This document shows positions 40,635-50,466 of a DNA stretch of 64,000 nt, piece by piece. Below the pieces are notes generated by a model. The model was not told where the DNA came from. It ran no database searches and was given only the letters and a program-made list of their open reading frames with translations. The position numbers were made by a program, and so were the translations under genes. Source of the DNA: Epithemia pelagica. Its lineage: Eukaryota; Bacillariophyta; Bacillariophyceae; Surirellales; Surirellaceae. The stretch covers positions 1,984,001-2,048,000 of the forward strand of contig OX337239.1 in assembly GCA_946965045.2 (NCBI GenBank), written 5' to 3'. Each line of letters begins with the position of its first letter. The stretch's first letter is position 1.

Positions 40635-41109
40635 TGTCCGATAAGACAGAGACAATAGTTGTTTATTGTTATCCTGGTGTTTTATTTGTTTTTTGGCTGC
40701 AATTTATAACCCGGGAGTCACGCCATTTCGAGAGATACGGGGTTTGGGGCGTTTGGCCTTTGGTATCTTTTGTTGTCTTGCCCCAGAGACTATGCGTGTC
40801 CTGGAACACGAGTTAAGGTGCCCCACTCTATGAAGTAAAAGAACGCATCTACACTCCTGTTTTCCTCTTTCCTTATCTCTCTAGAGAGCATTTGATTGCG
40901 CCTCTTCAAATTGTTAGGAGTACACTTGTTAGCTATCCGAAATCCGAATCAGTCGCACACACAAAAAGAGCAACTTGCCCCCCTGATCCCTGATGCCCCT
41001 AATCCATCTCCCCCTTTCGATGAGCGGCCTCCCCCTCTCCAGCAGTGATTGTGATGGCAGAAATGGCAATGGTTTGCGACGGTGACAGTACGGCATCGTC
41101 ATTGATCGT
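40635..41109. other. Intergenic, no gene seen
   Basis: 475 nt between two same-strand genes; holds the 3' end of the CPBP gene and the promoter of the next. No motifs assigned. Confidence 0.4.
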
Positions 41110-43854
41110 ATGGAATCAGGCTCGATGATTCGCTCTCGTCGTCGGATTCCACCAGATCAAGGAGACGATGGAGGCGATTTTTCCACAGAAACAGCGACGA
41201 AATCACCATTAGAAGCTGTGCCGTTCGGTGGTTTGGAGCTCAAGAGTGCTTCCTCAAGAACAACGTCGACGAATCGCCGAAAGACAAATGGTCGAACCAA
41301 AACAACCCTGACAGCAACGTCGGATGGAGCGTGGATATTACAAAAAGTGTACACATGGGAAAGTTACATCTCGATCTACATGGCAGTAGTAGTGGTCATC
41401 TCCATAGCTTGTTGGGTCTGGATGCTTTCTCTTCGGTTCCGTCACCGTGGCTTCATGCTACCATGGAGCATGTTTGGTGGAACAAGAGAGTTTCAGCGGG
41501 ATATTGGTCGCCTTGCTACTCAACAAAGCAAACTGTGGGAAGGAGGGACCAGTTTTACGATATTTTATCAAATTTTTGTGCCCGACACGGACGACAAGGG
41601 ACGCCAAAACGCGCTACGAATCATCAACGAACAAATGCAACAAATACAAACGGCTATTCTAGAGCAGCAACAAAAGTCACAGCAGTTTCTTCCATTCCAA
41701 CTGTATTATTATACAATCGGTGGAGAATTGCCAAATCGCTTAAAAGAGGATCATTTCCGAAGTGATTATTGCATTGACAAGAATTCAAAGTTGTTGAGTT
41801 GCACTCACGGTGGTCATGCAAAAACAGGAAGTGAAGATTTCACACTACAGGCACTCTTTGAGTTTTGTCGAACTGTCCAACGAAACATGGAAACCAGCCA
41901 TCATGAGCACCGTGTCGTCTACCTTCATTCCAAGGGAAGTTATCACCACAGTCGCGTCAATGAAAACTGGAGATACCATTTAACCTCGGCTGCTTTGCAT
42001 CCATCTTGTCTTTTCAGCACTGACGATACTAGTACAACATGCCATGTTTGTGGATTACAGTTCTTTACGGAATGGGCCCCCTTCTTCCCCGGCAACATGT
42101 GGACGGCGCAGTGTTCTTATGTAGCGAAACTCATTCCACCAGGTTCCTTTGAAGGGGCTTTGGAATCGGCCGTGAAAGAACTATTGTACTTGCAATGGAA
42201 AGGCCAGTTGGAGAGTCATTTGTATTCTGATCGTCTGGATCGATATGGTTTGGATCGCTATCATAGCGAACATTGGATTGCCAGTCACCCTATGGTACAA
42301 CCATGTGACATGTCCTCCACAGAAAAATTGAAGCCATGGCTCACGGCTCGTTCTCCTTCCAACGACACAAGATTGTCGTGGTCCATGGCACCGCGCCATC
42401 GTGGAGGACCTGCCGATCAACTGGCCCCGGATACTGTGGACTTGATTTGGAAACGTCACGATTCGCGACGGGAGGTGTTTTACATTGCGGGTCTCTTGAT
42501 CAAACATCTCACTTTGTATCAACAAGTCCCTCCCCCAGATTCGTGGGTGTGGACATGGTTTCGGGACGGTCCGTTTTGGTTGCGTGTTGTTGAGCAACAT
42601 CATGGCACCATGTACCATCCTGATCTTGTAGCAGACACCTTATTGTCCTTGCCAGAGGAAGCGACCCAAAACGAGACAACGCGTCGCCGCCGTATATCCT
42701 TGCCTTGGAGGAATGAGTCGCTTTCGCGCGTGGGCCAAGTGCCAATTGGAGAAGATGCTCCAGGTGCTCTGTATACGAAGAGAGAAGAATCGGCAGTGTT
42801 TGTACACATTAATGCCGATGATCCATCCGGCGTGAGAAGACAAATCGATCAGGTTGAGGCATTTACAAACGAATGGCGAAAACGACCTGACAACCGTAAT
42901 CCTAAGTTCGTGTATTTTCAGTTCTCGGGGCATAGTTCCAGTGAAAAACCTGATTTGGAGAACCATGCTCTTTGTTCGACTCCCAAAAATGAAGGCAGTA
43001 TCCAATGCCAACAGTTGCCGCCTCTCGAACGGGGACAAGTGGGAGAAACAATGCAAGAACTTCACAACTACTGTCTTCTCCATCCTCTTTCCACAGTGAC
43101 TTACCTGGATATGAGTTTTGGAAATTTGAGCGCCAATGACGAAGAAGGGGACACTCGCGAGATCGAACGCGTCTTGTCCGAGCTGGGACGGCACGACTGC
43201 ACTTCTGCGACTTGGCAAGTAGCTCAGAAGCAGCATTCCTGCAATGTCTGTGGCCCAGGGCTAACGTGGACTGCAGCTGGGATTCGCTTTCGTCACAAAC
43301 TGTGGACCTCGCCTTGCTCGTTTGTTCGTACGCTCCTGAACCCAGTCGTCTACGGCCATAGAATGTCCATCGTGACGAAAGACATTTTGACTATGACAAT
43401 GAAACGGCGCCTGGTCATGGAAATCTTCAAGGACAACACCACATACTTGCCGGACGAAGTATCTATGTTGCAATTTCATTGGCCACTGAGTCATCCCTTG
43501 GCTGTTCCATGTACGTCTTCGTCTTTCTCGCAAACGACACTGCCCCGGTCGTTGATGGATCTAGTTTCGAAGACGGCTTCAGCACCGGCTTACAGTATCG
43601 ACATTGTTGATGATCTCAACGAAAATGTCAACAAGAGCCTTCATATTCGCGAATGTTCGTTTTTGGCTTGTCATGTACTGCGATGGGGTCTTTTGTACCA
43701 GGAACAGCCACCTCCGTTATCATGGGTGTGGTTTTGGTTTCCCCATGGCAGTAATTGGCTTGCCGCAACAACATCAATCAAGTCTGATCTATCCTTTGGA
43801 CCAGAGCGCATTGTCGAACAAGTTGCGAGCCCCTTTTCCGACTCCACCGTTTAA
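41110..43854 (+). CDS. Type II membrane protein with two tandem glycosyltransferase-like modules
   Basis: 914 residues, one exon. Seen: a basic cytosolic tail and one signal-anchor helix (about residues 86-108), the rest presumably in the Golgi lumen. Module 1 (about 145-505) has VVYLHSKGSYHHSRVNENWRYHL, TCHVCGLQFFTEWAPFFPGNMWTAQCSYV, VPPPDSWVWTWFRDGPFWL. Module 2 (about 560-900) repeats the layout with SCNVCGPGLTW, LWTSPCSFVRTL and QPPPLSWVWFWFPHGSNWL, but the KGS...NWR block is replaced by SFGNLSANDEEG. Known: His-(S/T)-Lys-Gly/Lys-Ser followed by WR resembles bacterial rhamnan-synthesis (RgpF-type) glycosyltransferases. Inferred: module 1 may be active, module 2 a degenerate copy kept for structure or binding. 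The assignment is tentative. Confidence 0.65.
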   Translation: MESGSMIRSRRRIPPDQGDDGGDFSTETATKSPLEAVPFGGLELKSASSRTTSTNRRKTNGRTKTTLTATSDGAWILQKVYTWESYISIYMAVVVVISIACWVWMLSLRFRHRGFMLPWSMFGGTREFQRDIGRLATQQSKLWEGGTSFTIFYQIFVPDTDDKGRQNALRIINEQMQQIQTAILEQQQKSQQFLPFQLYYYTIGGELPNRLKEDHFRSDYCIDKNSKLLSCTHGGHAKTGSEDFTLQALFEFCRTVQRNMETSHHEHRVVYLHSKGSYHHSRVNENWRYHLTSAALHPSCLFSTDDTSTTCHVCGLQFFTEWAPFFPGNMWTAQCSYVAKLIPPGSFEGALESAVKELLYLQWKGQLESHLYSDRLDRYGLDRYHSEHWIASHPMVQPCDMSSTEKLKPWLTARSPSNDTRLSWSMAPRHRGGPADQLAPDTVDLIWKRHDSRREVFYIAGLLIKHLTLYQQVPPPDSWVWTWFRDGPFWLRVVEQHHGTMYHPDLVADTLLSLPEEATQNETTRRRRISLPWRNESLSRVGQVPIGEDAPGALYTKREESAVFVHINADDPSGVRRQIDQVEAFTNEWRKRPDNRNPKFVYFQFSGHSSSEKPDLENHALCSTPKNEGSIQCQQLPPLERGQVGETMQELHNYCLLHPLSTVTYLDMSFGNLSANDEEGDTREIERVLSELGRHDCTSATWQVAQKQHSCNVCGPGLTWTAAGIRFRHKLWTSPCSFVRTLLNPVVYGHRMSIVTKDILTMTMKRRLVMEIFKDNTTYLPDEVSMLQFHWPLSHPLAVPCTSSSFSQTTLPRSLMDLVSKTASAPAYSIDIVDDLNENVNKSLHIRECSFLACHVLRWGLLYQEQPPPLSWVWFWFPHGSNWLAATTSIKSDLSFGPERIVEQVASPFSDSTV

Positions 43855-44200
43855 CAGGACAGCTCTTCGCTCGGTCTTTGTCGCCATACATTAAGATACA
43901 GACGTTGAGGAAGCTGGTTGTCTGGCTTGCCTTCGCAATGCACGTGGGAAACGTCTTGCTGTCGTGTTGATTGAGTTGACAGAATCTGCTCCACGATACA
44001 ACAGACCTCAGACCTGTCTCACTACGAAGAAGTTGAGCCAGTACTTTGATGTTGAATGGGTTTGGACCATTTCTTGGCAGAGGTTGCTTTTAACATGAAA
44101 CAAGAATGTGGCTACTATTCCTACTTAATTGAACAATTCGACCGATGCTGTTGATCATAACTCATCAAATAAATTTGTCTTTCGTCTTTGGAAGGATGGG
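43855..44200. other. Convergent intergenic region
   Basis: 346 nt between the 3' ends of two convergent genes; nothing recognised. Confidence 0.4.
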
Positions 44201-46687
44201 TTAGTCATCCTCATCACATAGATCAATGATAATAACCCTCTTGGGTTTAGCACTCTTCTTCACTAGCTCACTTTTCCTGGTATTGGATGAATGTTTGAGG
44301 CAACCTTTACGACCGGAATGTGAACATGGCTTAGAAGATGTTTCACGTCCCTTGGCCGCGTTTGACTTGTTGTTACTTTGAAACAACTCATTGGGATGTT
44401 CGCTTTCGTGATGCAAATATGGCTTTGATGATGCTTCAGGCTCCTGGGTCATGTCATTTTCAAACAACGCATTGGGTTGGGCACTCACGGAATGCGAAGT
44501 TGGCTGTATGGCCGCTTTACTGTTTCCGGCCATGCTTTCGAGGCTGATTTTAGAAGAATGAGCACCAGAACTTTGCCGAGTCGCTTCACGGTCAGTTGTA
44601 ATCGTTTTGGATACTGTTTCCTTGTCCGCGGTTGATGGGAACCGTTTGATGACTTGGCTGATCTCGGCATCCAAAGCACTGTAGTCGGTCATGCGACTAC
44701 ATACATCGCTATCATCCACATGTGCAGTAACCACAGATGTTGGAATAGGGGCATCAGGAGTTTCATTCAGGACCGTTTTTCGGGCAATTCTCTTTCGCCG
44801 TAACGGTGTTGATGTTTTGTAACATTTTTTCTTTTGATCCACAACACCCGGTCTCGTCTCGAGATCTTCCTGCTTCTTTTGCTCCTCCATACTCTGCTCA
44901 TGGTTTTGTACAATCACAGAGGTTGGGACCGAGAGATCAATGGCACTATCTTCTACCTGTTGCAAACTGGAATCTTGCCCTCCTCGCTCGGACACCTCGG
45001 AAACTGTCCTTTTCCCCTTCTTCTGTACAATGTGCTCGACAGCCGCATCTTCATGTCCTTCGTTATCTTCGTTATCTTCGTCATACCGTATTCGGCGTTT
45101 GGTGCGGCGTGTGCGATGCATCAGCTCTACTGGTCCCACGATATCATGTTCCGGAATATCTTCAAACTGCTTGCTTGATTCCCATCGTACTCGTACATGT
45201 CGAACGTTGTTTATGATGAAACTTGGATGTGCGTTGAAAACTGTGACGATCCGTTTCCCAAGCCGACCAGTGCGGACCCATACGTCTTGGCGGCATCTCC
45301 ATTCACGCTGAGGTCTGGGGGAACTTGCCGTTGAAACAATTTCACAATTCTCTCCATCTGATACTCTTTTGTTGGAGCTTGCTGCACAATCTTCCATATT
45401 GCGATGTGGAGTTACCATCTTGGGATGTGGAGTTACCCCTGCGCCCGCAGTGCTTGGTTTCGGGTATGGGACTTCCTGACAATCTGAGGGACTGCCAACC
45501 CTGTCTACGTCTGCGCAAATTGTATCTTCGAAGTCCTGCTCTAACGGGGACGATGTGTCCCAGTCAATATTGGAGAACTCATCCAACAGATCATCTTCAG
45601 GCTCATCTTCTGATTTTGATTCATTCTCATGAGCTTCTGACTCCAACATGTTATCCACCCGCTCCTTTTGATTAACTGCGTTGTTATCTTCCACATGTGC
45701 ATCATGAGGGGTATTGTGCAGGACTGATTTCGAGGCAATTCGCTTGCACCGTGGTGGTGTCCTTGGCTCCTCATATTTTTTCTGTTGATCCACAACTCCT
45801 GGCTTGCTCTCGAGTTTTTTGGGCTTCTTTTGTTTCGTCATGCTCCGTTCATAGTCCTGCACAATCACAGAGGCTGGGACCGAGAGATCAATGGCGCTAT
45901 CTTCTGTATGTTGCATTTTGGAATTTTGTTCTCGTTGTTCCATAACCTCAGAAACTGCCCTTTGCTTCTCCTTTTCCAAGTGTTCGACAACTGTATCTTC
46001 ATTGCCTTCCGTATCCTCATTGTACTGTATTTGAGGCTTTAAGCGCTGTTCTCGTGTTCGATGTTCCCAACTCGTGTCGTCAAAGCCTTGCTCGGACGAC
46101 GACGTTGCAGTTGTACCCAAGTCAACATCCAACATATCATCATCCGGCTCATCCTCAGGCTCGTATTCTGATTGCGATTCATTCTGCGATTCTAGTTCGG
46201 ACGCTTCATCTGTCTGTAGTTCTTCATTGACTTCTTGTTCACCGACCTCCTCTTCTCCCTCGAACTCTTCTTCTTCTTCATTGAGACCACTTGAAGCTTC
46301 ACAGTCTCCACACGTACGCGTTCTTTTTTGGCGACGAGCCAAGTCTTTGTCACGAAAATCCACTTCTTCCTCTGCGGATGAATCTCGTTTCGAGTTCATA
46401 TCCGCCCAAACTCTTCGTTCACGGACTACACGACCCTGGAAAGGGGACATCCGACGACGCTTCTGTCGACTTTCATCAATGGACTCAATAAGAGAAGCGT
46501 CTACTTCTGCGAACTCGCCAGTACATTCCCACTTGACCCACACAAATGTTTGGTCGCCACAAACACGGGGTTCCTGTCCACTCTCCACCCTCCAACCATA
46601 ATGATCCATGAAGCGATTCAAGCCGACCACGCGGATTTTCTCACCAAGTTTCACGGAGGTACGTTTGGATCCTCGTCGTTTGTCCAT
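44201..46687 (-). CDS. Acidic nuclear-type protein with internal duplication and chromo/Tudor-like segments
   Basis: 828 residues, one exon from an ATG. Seen: a basic N terminus followed by a small beta-rich segment (GEKIRVVGLNRF ... FVWVKWECTGEFAEV), then Glu-rich low complexity. About 130 residues (roughly 210-345) recur at about 515-650: shared words include DSAIDLSVP(A/T)SVIVQ, KPGVVDQ/RPGVVDQ, and RKRIARKTVL/CKRIASKSVL. A second beta-rich segment (DVWVRTGRLGKRIVTVFN ... VRVRWESSKQFEDI) precedes the second copy, so the duplicated unit is beta-segment plus tail. The C terminus has Lys/Arg-rich stretches and an acidic end. Inferred: an SH3-fold chromatin or nucleic-acid-binding reader; no family assigned. 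Confidence 0.65.
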   Translation of the reverse strand: MDKRRGSKRTSVKLGEKIRVVGLNRFMDHYGWRVESGQEPRVCGDQTFVWVKWECTGEFAEVDASLIESIDESRQKRRRMSPFQGRVVRERRVWADMNSKRDSSAEEEVDFRDKDLARRQKRTRTCGDCEASSGLNEEEEEFEGEEEVGEQEVNEELQTDEASELESQNESQSEYEPEDEPDDDMLDVDLGTTATSSSEQGFDDTSWEHRTREQRLKPQIQYNEDTEGNEDTVVEHLEKEKQRAVSEVMEQREQNSKMQHTEDSAIDLSVPASVIVQDYERSMTKQKKPKKLESKPGVVDQQKKYEEPRTPPRCKRIASKSVLHNTPHDAHVEDNNAVNQKERVDNMLESEAHENESKSEDEPEDDLLDEFSNIDWDTSSPLEQDFEDTICADVDRVGSPSDCQEVPYPKPSTAGAGVTPHPKMVTPHRNMEDCAASSNKRVSDGENCEIVSTASSPRPQREWRCRQDVWVRTGRLGKRIVTVFNAHPSFIINNVRHVRVRWESSKQFEDIPEHDIVGPVELMHRTRRTKRRIRYDEDNEDNEGHEDAAVEHIVQKKGKRTVSEVSERGGQDSSLQQVEDSAIDLSVPTSVIVQNHEQSMEEQKKQEDLETRPGVVDQKKKCYKTSTPLRRKRIARKTVLNETPDAPIPTSVVTAHVDDSDVCSRMTDYSALDAEISQVIKRFPSTADKETVSKTITTDREATRQSSGAHSSKISLESMAGNSKAAIQPTSHSVSAQPNALFENDMTQEPEASSKPYLHHESEHPNELFQSNNKSNAAKGRETSSKPCSHSGRKGCLKHSSNTRKSELVKKSAKPKRVIIIDLCDEDD

Positions 46688-47573
46688 TGTGCTTTTTCAT
46701 TTACTCCTATGATCAAAGATAACAAGATTGATGGATTTTTGAGTGAAGCTCTTGATGGGATATCTGCAACACCTTCAACGCTTGTCTTATTTGGCGACAA
46801 TGGAAAACGCTAAAAACCCAGAGCGACGGTAAAAATATTGATACGTGACTGTATTACATCAAACCAATTGTCCCGCTTAAGATGGTCTTTCCGAGTGACC
46901 ACCCAGCCTACTTGCCTTCTATGTGAGCGGTGAGTACTCCTAGTACCTAGCTAGAGAGCAGACTTTTGTAGCTTCGATGGTCTTTGGAAGCAAGTCACAA
47001 GCTTGCAAAGCAAGTCTTGACGGTGTGTCGAATGTCAATTGTGCTGATCTTGTGAAAAGAAGGACACAACATTAAAAAAATTTCATGGCAACGACACAAT
47101 GAAGCAATCGTGAGAACAATAATTACGTATTGGTCCGTCTCTATTCATCACGTTAGCAAATTCGAAACAATATAACAAGAACAAGTTGCAATGCAGTTCC
47201 TTGTGTTTTTCCCAATCAACAACACCAAACGAACCAAAACTCTAGAGTCCGTTCATGAATCAAGGAACGAGTCTCATCCCCTTGACAGCAAAAGCTTTCT
47301 CTAACACTCGGCGACAATTAGTCCAGCACAGAGTCCAATATAGAGCAAATCATATGAGAGCGGATTCGCTCTTAATCGCTCTTTGTCATTCTTCTTTGGA
47401 CGGAAAGCTTAACAAAGAAAACTCTGTCCGTGAGACTTGTTCTTGGTTCTGCCGACAGAATACTACCACGTGATACAATGATGAAGAGGGACAACAAATG
47501 GATATTGGTAGTGCTATGATGTCCATTGTATGTAGGCGACAACTCCTGTCGTAAGGATCCATCGACTTGGAAA
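46688..47573. other. Intergenic, no convincing gene
   Basis: 886 nt. Short open stretches (for example 47255-47473 plus) lack motifs. CTAG-rich bases near 46930-46960 (CTCCTAGTACCTAGCTAG) resemble the low-complexity tracts near 52300 and 61930. Confidence 0.4.
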
Positions 47574-48224
47574 TCAAGTTTCAACAGTAAGATCTTTGAT
47601 CATGTAGTAGAAGGTCCAATATTTGCCACAGGAGACAAGACAAAAGAAACAGCTTCCAAGACAAGCCCCCTCTTCTGCATGTTGGATTTCAAATCCCTTA
47701 CGTTCATACAGCCGGACAGCCCCTTTATTGGCTTGAAAGACATGCAATGTCAGTTGCCGACAACCTTCGGTTTGAGCAAACTCTTGTGCCCATTGCAACA
47801 GTTTGCTTCCCACGCCTTGTCCCCGGACACTTGCTTTGGTGGCAATGAATTCAACGTAGGCTTCTTCACTATGGTGCAAGACATGTCTCATACATCCAGG
47901 CAAACCGTAATCGCCCGGATCGTTGTGGAGTTGCAATTGGATCGCACCCACAATACTGCTGGGATTGTTCGCTAGACGAGCCACACGCATATGCTGCAAC
48001 TTTGCCGGGTGTTTCTTGGCATAGTGTCGATATTCACGTCCTCCATCCGCCGACGACATTTTATCCGCAAAGGCTTCCGCCTTCAACTCCGAAATGGCCG
48101 CAAAGTCATTGGAGGTTGGCACAGACAATTCAATCGAAGGACTGGAACTCACTTGATCAGAGGCATGTGCTTCCGTTGTTGCTGGTGGTGGGATTGTATC
48201 CTTCTCAGATGACGGTGTCCTCAT
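47574..48224 (-). CDS. GNAT-family N-acetyltransferase
   Basis: 216 residues, one exon from an ATG. Seen: a Ser/Pro-rich N-terminal 40 residues, then the GNAT fold: AISELKAEAFAD, a beta hairpin, VEFIATKASVRGQGVGSKLLQWAQEFA (acetyl-CoA pyrophosphate loop R-G-Q-G-V-G) and LTLHVFQANKGAVRLYERKGFE. The C terminus (GSCFFCLVSCGKYWTFYYMIKDL) is Cys/aromatic-rich. Known: GNAT enzymes transfer acetyl from acetyl-CoA to amines of proteins or small molecules. The substrate is not predictable here. Head-to-head with the histidine phosphatase gene; the 364-bp gap probably serves both. Confidence 0.88.
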   Translation of the reverse strand: MRTPSSEKDTIPPPATTEAHASDQVSSSPSIELSVPTSNDFAAISELKAEAFADKMSSADGGREYRHYAKKHPAKLQHMRVARLANNPSSIVGAIQLQLHNDPGDYGLPGCMRHVLHHSEEAYVEFIATKASVRGQGVGSKLLQWAQEFAQTEGCRQLTLHVFQANKGAVRLYERKGFEIQHAEEGACLGSCFFCLVSCGKYWTFYYMIKDLTVET

Positions 48225-48588
48225 TACTAGAAGCGTTTAATTCCTGAGTGGGTGGCTGTTTATCATAATATAAGATGAGAATGACAATTGCAGGCCATGG
48301 GACGGACATGAAAGAGAGCTATAACGGGCAAGGGGTATCTTTGCTCTTGCCTCTCGCACGACTGGGATTCGGTCGGTCGCATTTGTGGGGGGACTCCTCC
48401 GGCCGCGCGATATCTCAAGTGGGTCTGGATCTGTGGCGGTAAAGTCTGGACCGGGTCTGGCGTTGAGTCGACCATGACACTGTAATACATGGCTCTTGAG
48501 TGGTTCTGAGACGATGACATAATCGACAGAGCTTATTTCATTGTATCAAGACAGCAAAAGCCAAGTTCGAAGAATAATTCGAAGAAGA
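48225..48588. other. Divergent intergenic region
   Basis: Between the GNAT gene (minus) and the phosphatase gene (plus). GC-rich around 48360-48480; no assignable element. Confidence 0.4.
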
Positions 48589-49710
48589 ATGACAACATTC
48601 AATGAAAAGTCCAACAAAACCAGTCATCCATCCAACGTCGCCCACACACCGCCACCAGCGACATGTTCGCAACAGTCCCATGTACCCGCTCAAAGAACTC
48701 CTGGCAGCACCACAAGTAGCAAAAGTGCCGGTAGCATTCGAAGTCGAAATCAAGGGCATCGACAGCAACAGGAATCAAATCCATCTTCGACGAACCCAAC
48801 GAGAACACTCTATTTGATTCGACACGGGGAGTCGTTGGGTCAACGTGCCTCCCGACAAAGACGAAAAACGGATGAAGGCTTGACGGATTGTGGATTAACT
48901 CGAAATGGTGTAGAGCAGGCGAAATTCGTTCCAGAATTGCTTTCCATGGAAGGCGTCGACCCCAACAAGATTCAATTGGTCGTCACCAGTCCATTGACGC
49001 GTGCCATTCACACAACCTTGTTGGCTTTTCCAACTCGCTCCTCCCGCATCCCCCCAAGCAATGGTCTTGTTCGTCACCGTGATGACCTTAAGCCAGTTTC
49101 GAAGACTCTGAGCTTTGAAAGTGGCCGTCAGAAGGGCAACGATCCTATGGAGATTGATAACGACGATATTGATGAGGACATGACGGATCAATGCTCCATC
49201 GTGACTGAGAATGAAAGAGGTCCATTCACCAATATCCCCATTCTCATGGCCTATGATCTGAGAGAAGTAGGGAGTTTGATCCCTGAAAATAAGCCGCGCA
49301 AACTTAAAGACATTTGGCGTGATTTGCAAGTGGATGATGTGACCCTCAAACGTTTTGATTTGGAATCATTGCTATATCCAAATTCAGACTCGACAGTCTC
49401 ACCAAAGTCGTCATCATCTTCTCCGAGAGCCTCGGAACGATCGCCCACATCCTGGCCTCGTGGACATGATACTCCACCCAAGGTTATAAGAAAAGATCGC
49501 ATTCGTCAAGTGTTTGCGTGGTTGGCCGCGTACTTACCGGTTGATACGACCACTTTGGCCGTTATTTGTCACTATCATGTGATTCGAACCTCACTGTCGG
49601 ATCCTGGCATTGATAACTGTCCTGTCCATCCGCAGAACGCTCAGCCATTGGAATGTGTGTTGCATAGTGATGGTCGTGTAGAACTGATACGAGTTTTGGG
49701 TGAGATTTGA
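48589..49710 (+). CDS. Histidine-phosphatase (phosphoglycerate mutase-like) superfamily protein
   Basis: 373 residues. The ATG at 48589 (MTTFNEKSNK) is used; the frame is open a little further but lacks an ATG there. Seen: a disordered N-terminal 70 residues, then LYLIRHGES (catalytic His near residue 80), LTRNGVEQAKFV, VTSPLTRAIHT (the second Arg block), a long acidic/Ser-rich insertion (about 175-300), and TLAVICHYHVIRT (second catalytic His near residue 330). Known: the branch-I fold phosphorylates its first His during hydrolysis or transfer; plant and fungal relatives act on sugar phosphates or other phosphoesters. The insertion in the cap region makes the substrate uncertain. Confidence 0.85.
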   Translation: MTTFNEKSNKTSHPSNVAHTPPPATCSQQSHVPAQRTPGSTTSSKSAGSIRSRNQGHRQQQESNPSSTNPTRTLYLIRHGESLGQRASRQRRKTDEGLTDCGLTRNGVEQAKFVPELLSMEGVDPNKIQLVVTSPLTRAIHTTLLAFPTRSSRIPPSNGLVRHRDDLKPVSKTLSFESGRQKGNDPMEIDNDDIDEDMTDQCSIVTENERGPFTNIPILMAYDLREVGSLIPENKPRKLKDIWRDLQVDDVTLKRFDLESLLYPNSDSTVSPKSSSSSPRASERSPTSWPRGHDTPPKVIRKDRIRQVFAWLAAYLPVDTTTLAVICHYHVIRTSLSDPGIDNCPVHPQNAQPLECVLHSDGRVELIRVLGEI

Positions 49711-49776
49711 GCTTGATGAACAAGGTGCGCGGAACTGGAATACCGTGTGTCGACAGTCGACTTCTAAACTTGGGTA

Positions 49777-50207
49777 CTACTCAACAACATGACAATCGTG
49801 TCGGATCGTAACACCATTGCGTAGATCTAGCTGTTGCTTCATAGCAGTACGTTGTCTCACGTTTTCGATGCAATCGAAACCAACATAATGGCCACCATAC
49901 AGTCTCATTTGAAATCCAAAAGAGTTCATACGAGCAGTAGCTGCATGTAGTGCGCGCATGGCGAAAATCTAATTTTTGATCTTGTCAAGACTTACTCTCA
50001 CTCGAATAGTACATGCGACATATACGAGCCAAAAATTCTCTCAAAACGACTCACAATTTTGTGCAGGACCCCGACGACCCAAATTTCAATGGATCTGTCA
50101 TCGAACCATACAGTGCAATAGATGAAGAACTGAAGTATTGCACTGAAGTTTCCGATGACAAATTCATTGAAAATTGACTTAGTTACAGTCTGCACAAAAC
50201 CGATCAT
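49777..50207 (-). CDS. Small two-exon gene of unknown function
   Basis: Exon A ends at 50055 with a GTGAGT donor; the intron 49969-50054 is 86 nt and ends AATTAG; exon B is 49968-49777. The junction is phase 0 (VLHKI joined to IFAMRALHAATARM). With the ATG at 50207 the product is 114 residues, with a hydrophobic stretch (NFSAILQFFIYCTVWF). The start is uncertain because GTGCAG at 50187-50192 could be another acceptor. No family recognised. Confidence 0.4.
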
Positions 50208-50466
50208 TGGAATTTCCCCAATTTTGGACCTGTCGGCATCAAATTCTTATTTAACAGGAAATCTTTTCTACATAGGCGCGCGAGTCCATGTCGCACCTGC
50301 ACCGGCATCGCTTCAGGCAAGTCGCCTCCTGTTGGTAAGGGTAGGAGAAGTAAGCCTACTCCTACTAGAGGTAGCTATGTGACCGGAAGAGTAAAAAATC
50401 CAGACAAGAAAAAAACACGAACTTTTTTGTGAGAGCAAATTCATCTAGGTAGAGGTGGAATGAACG

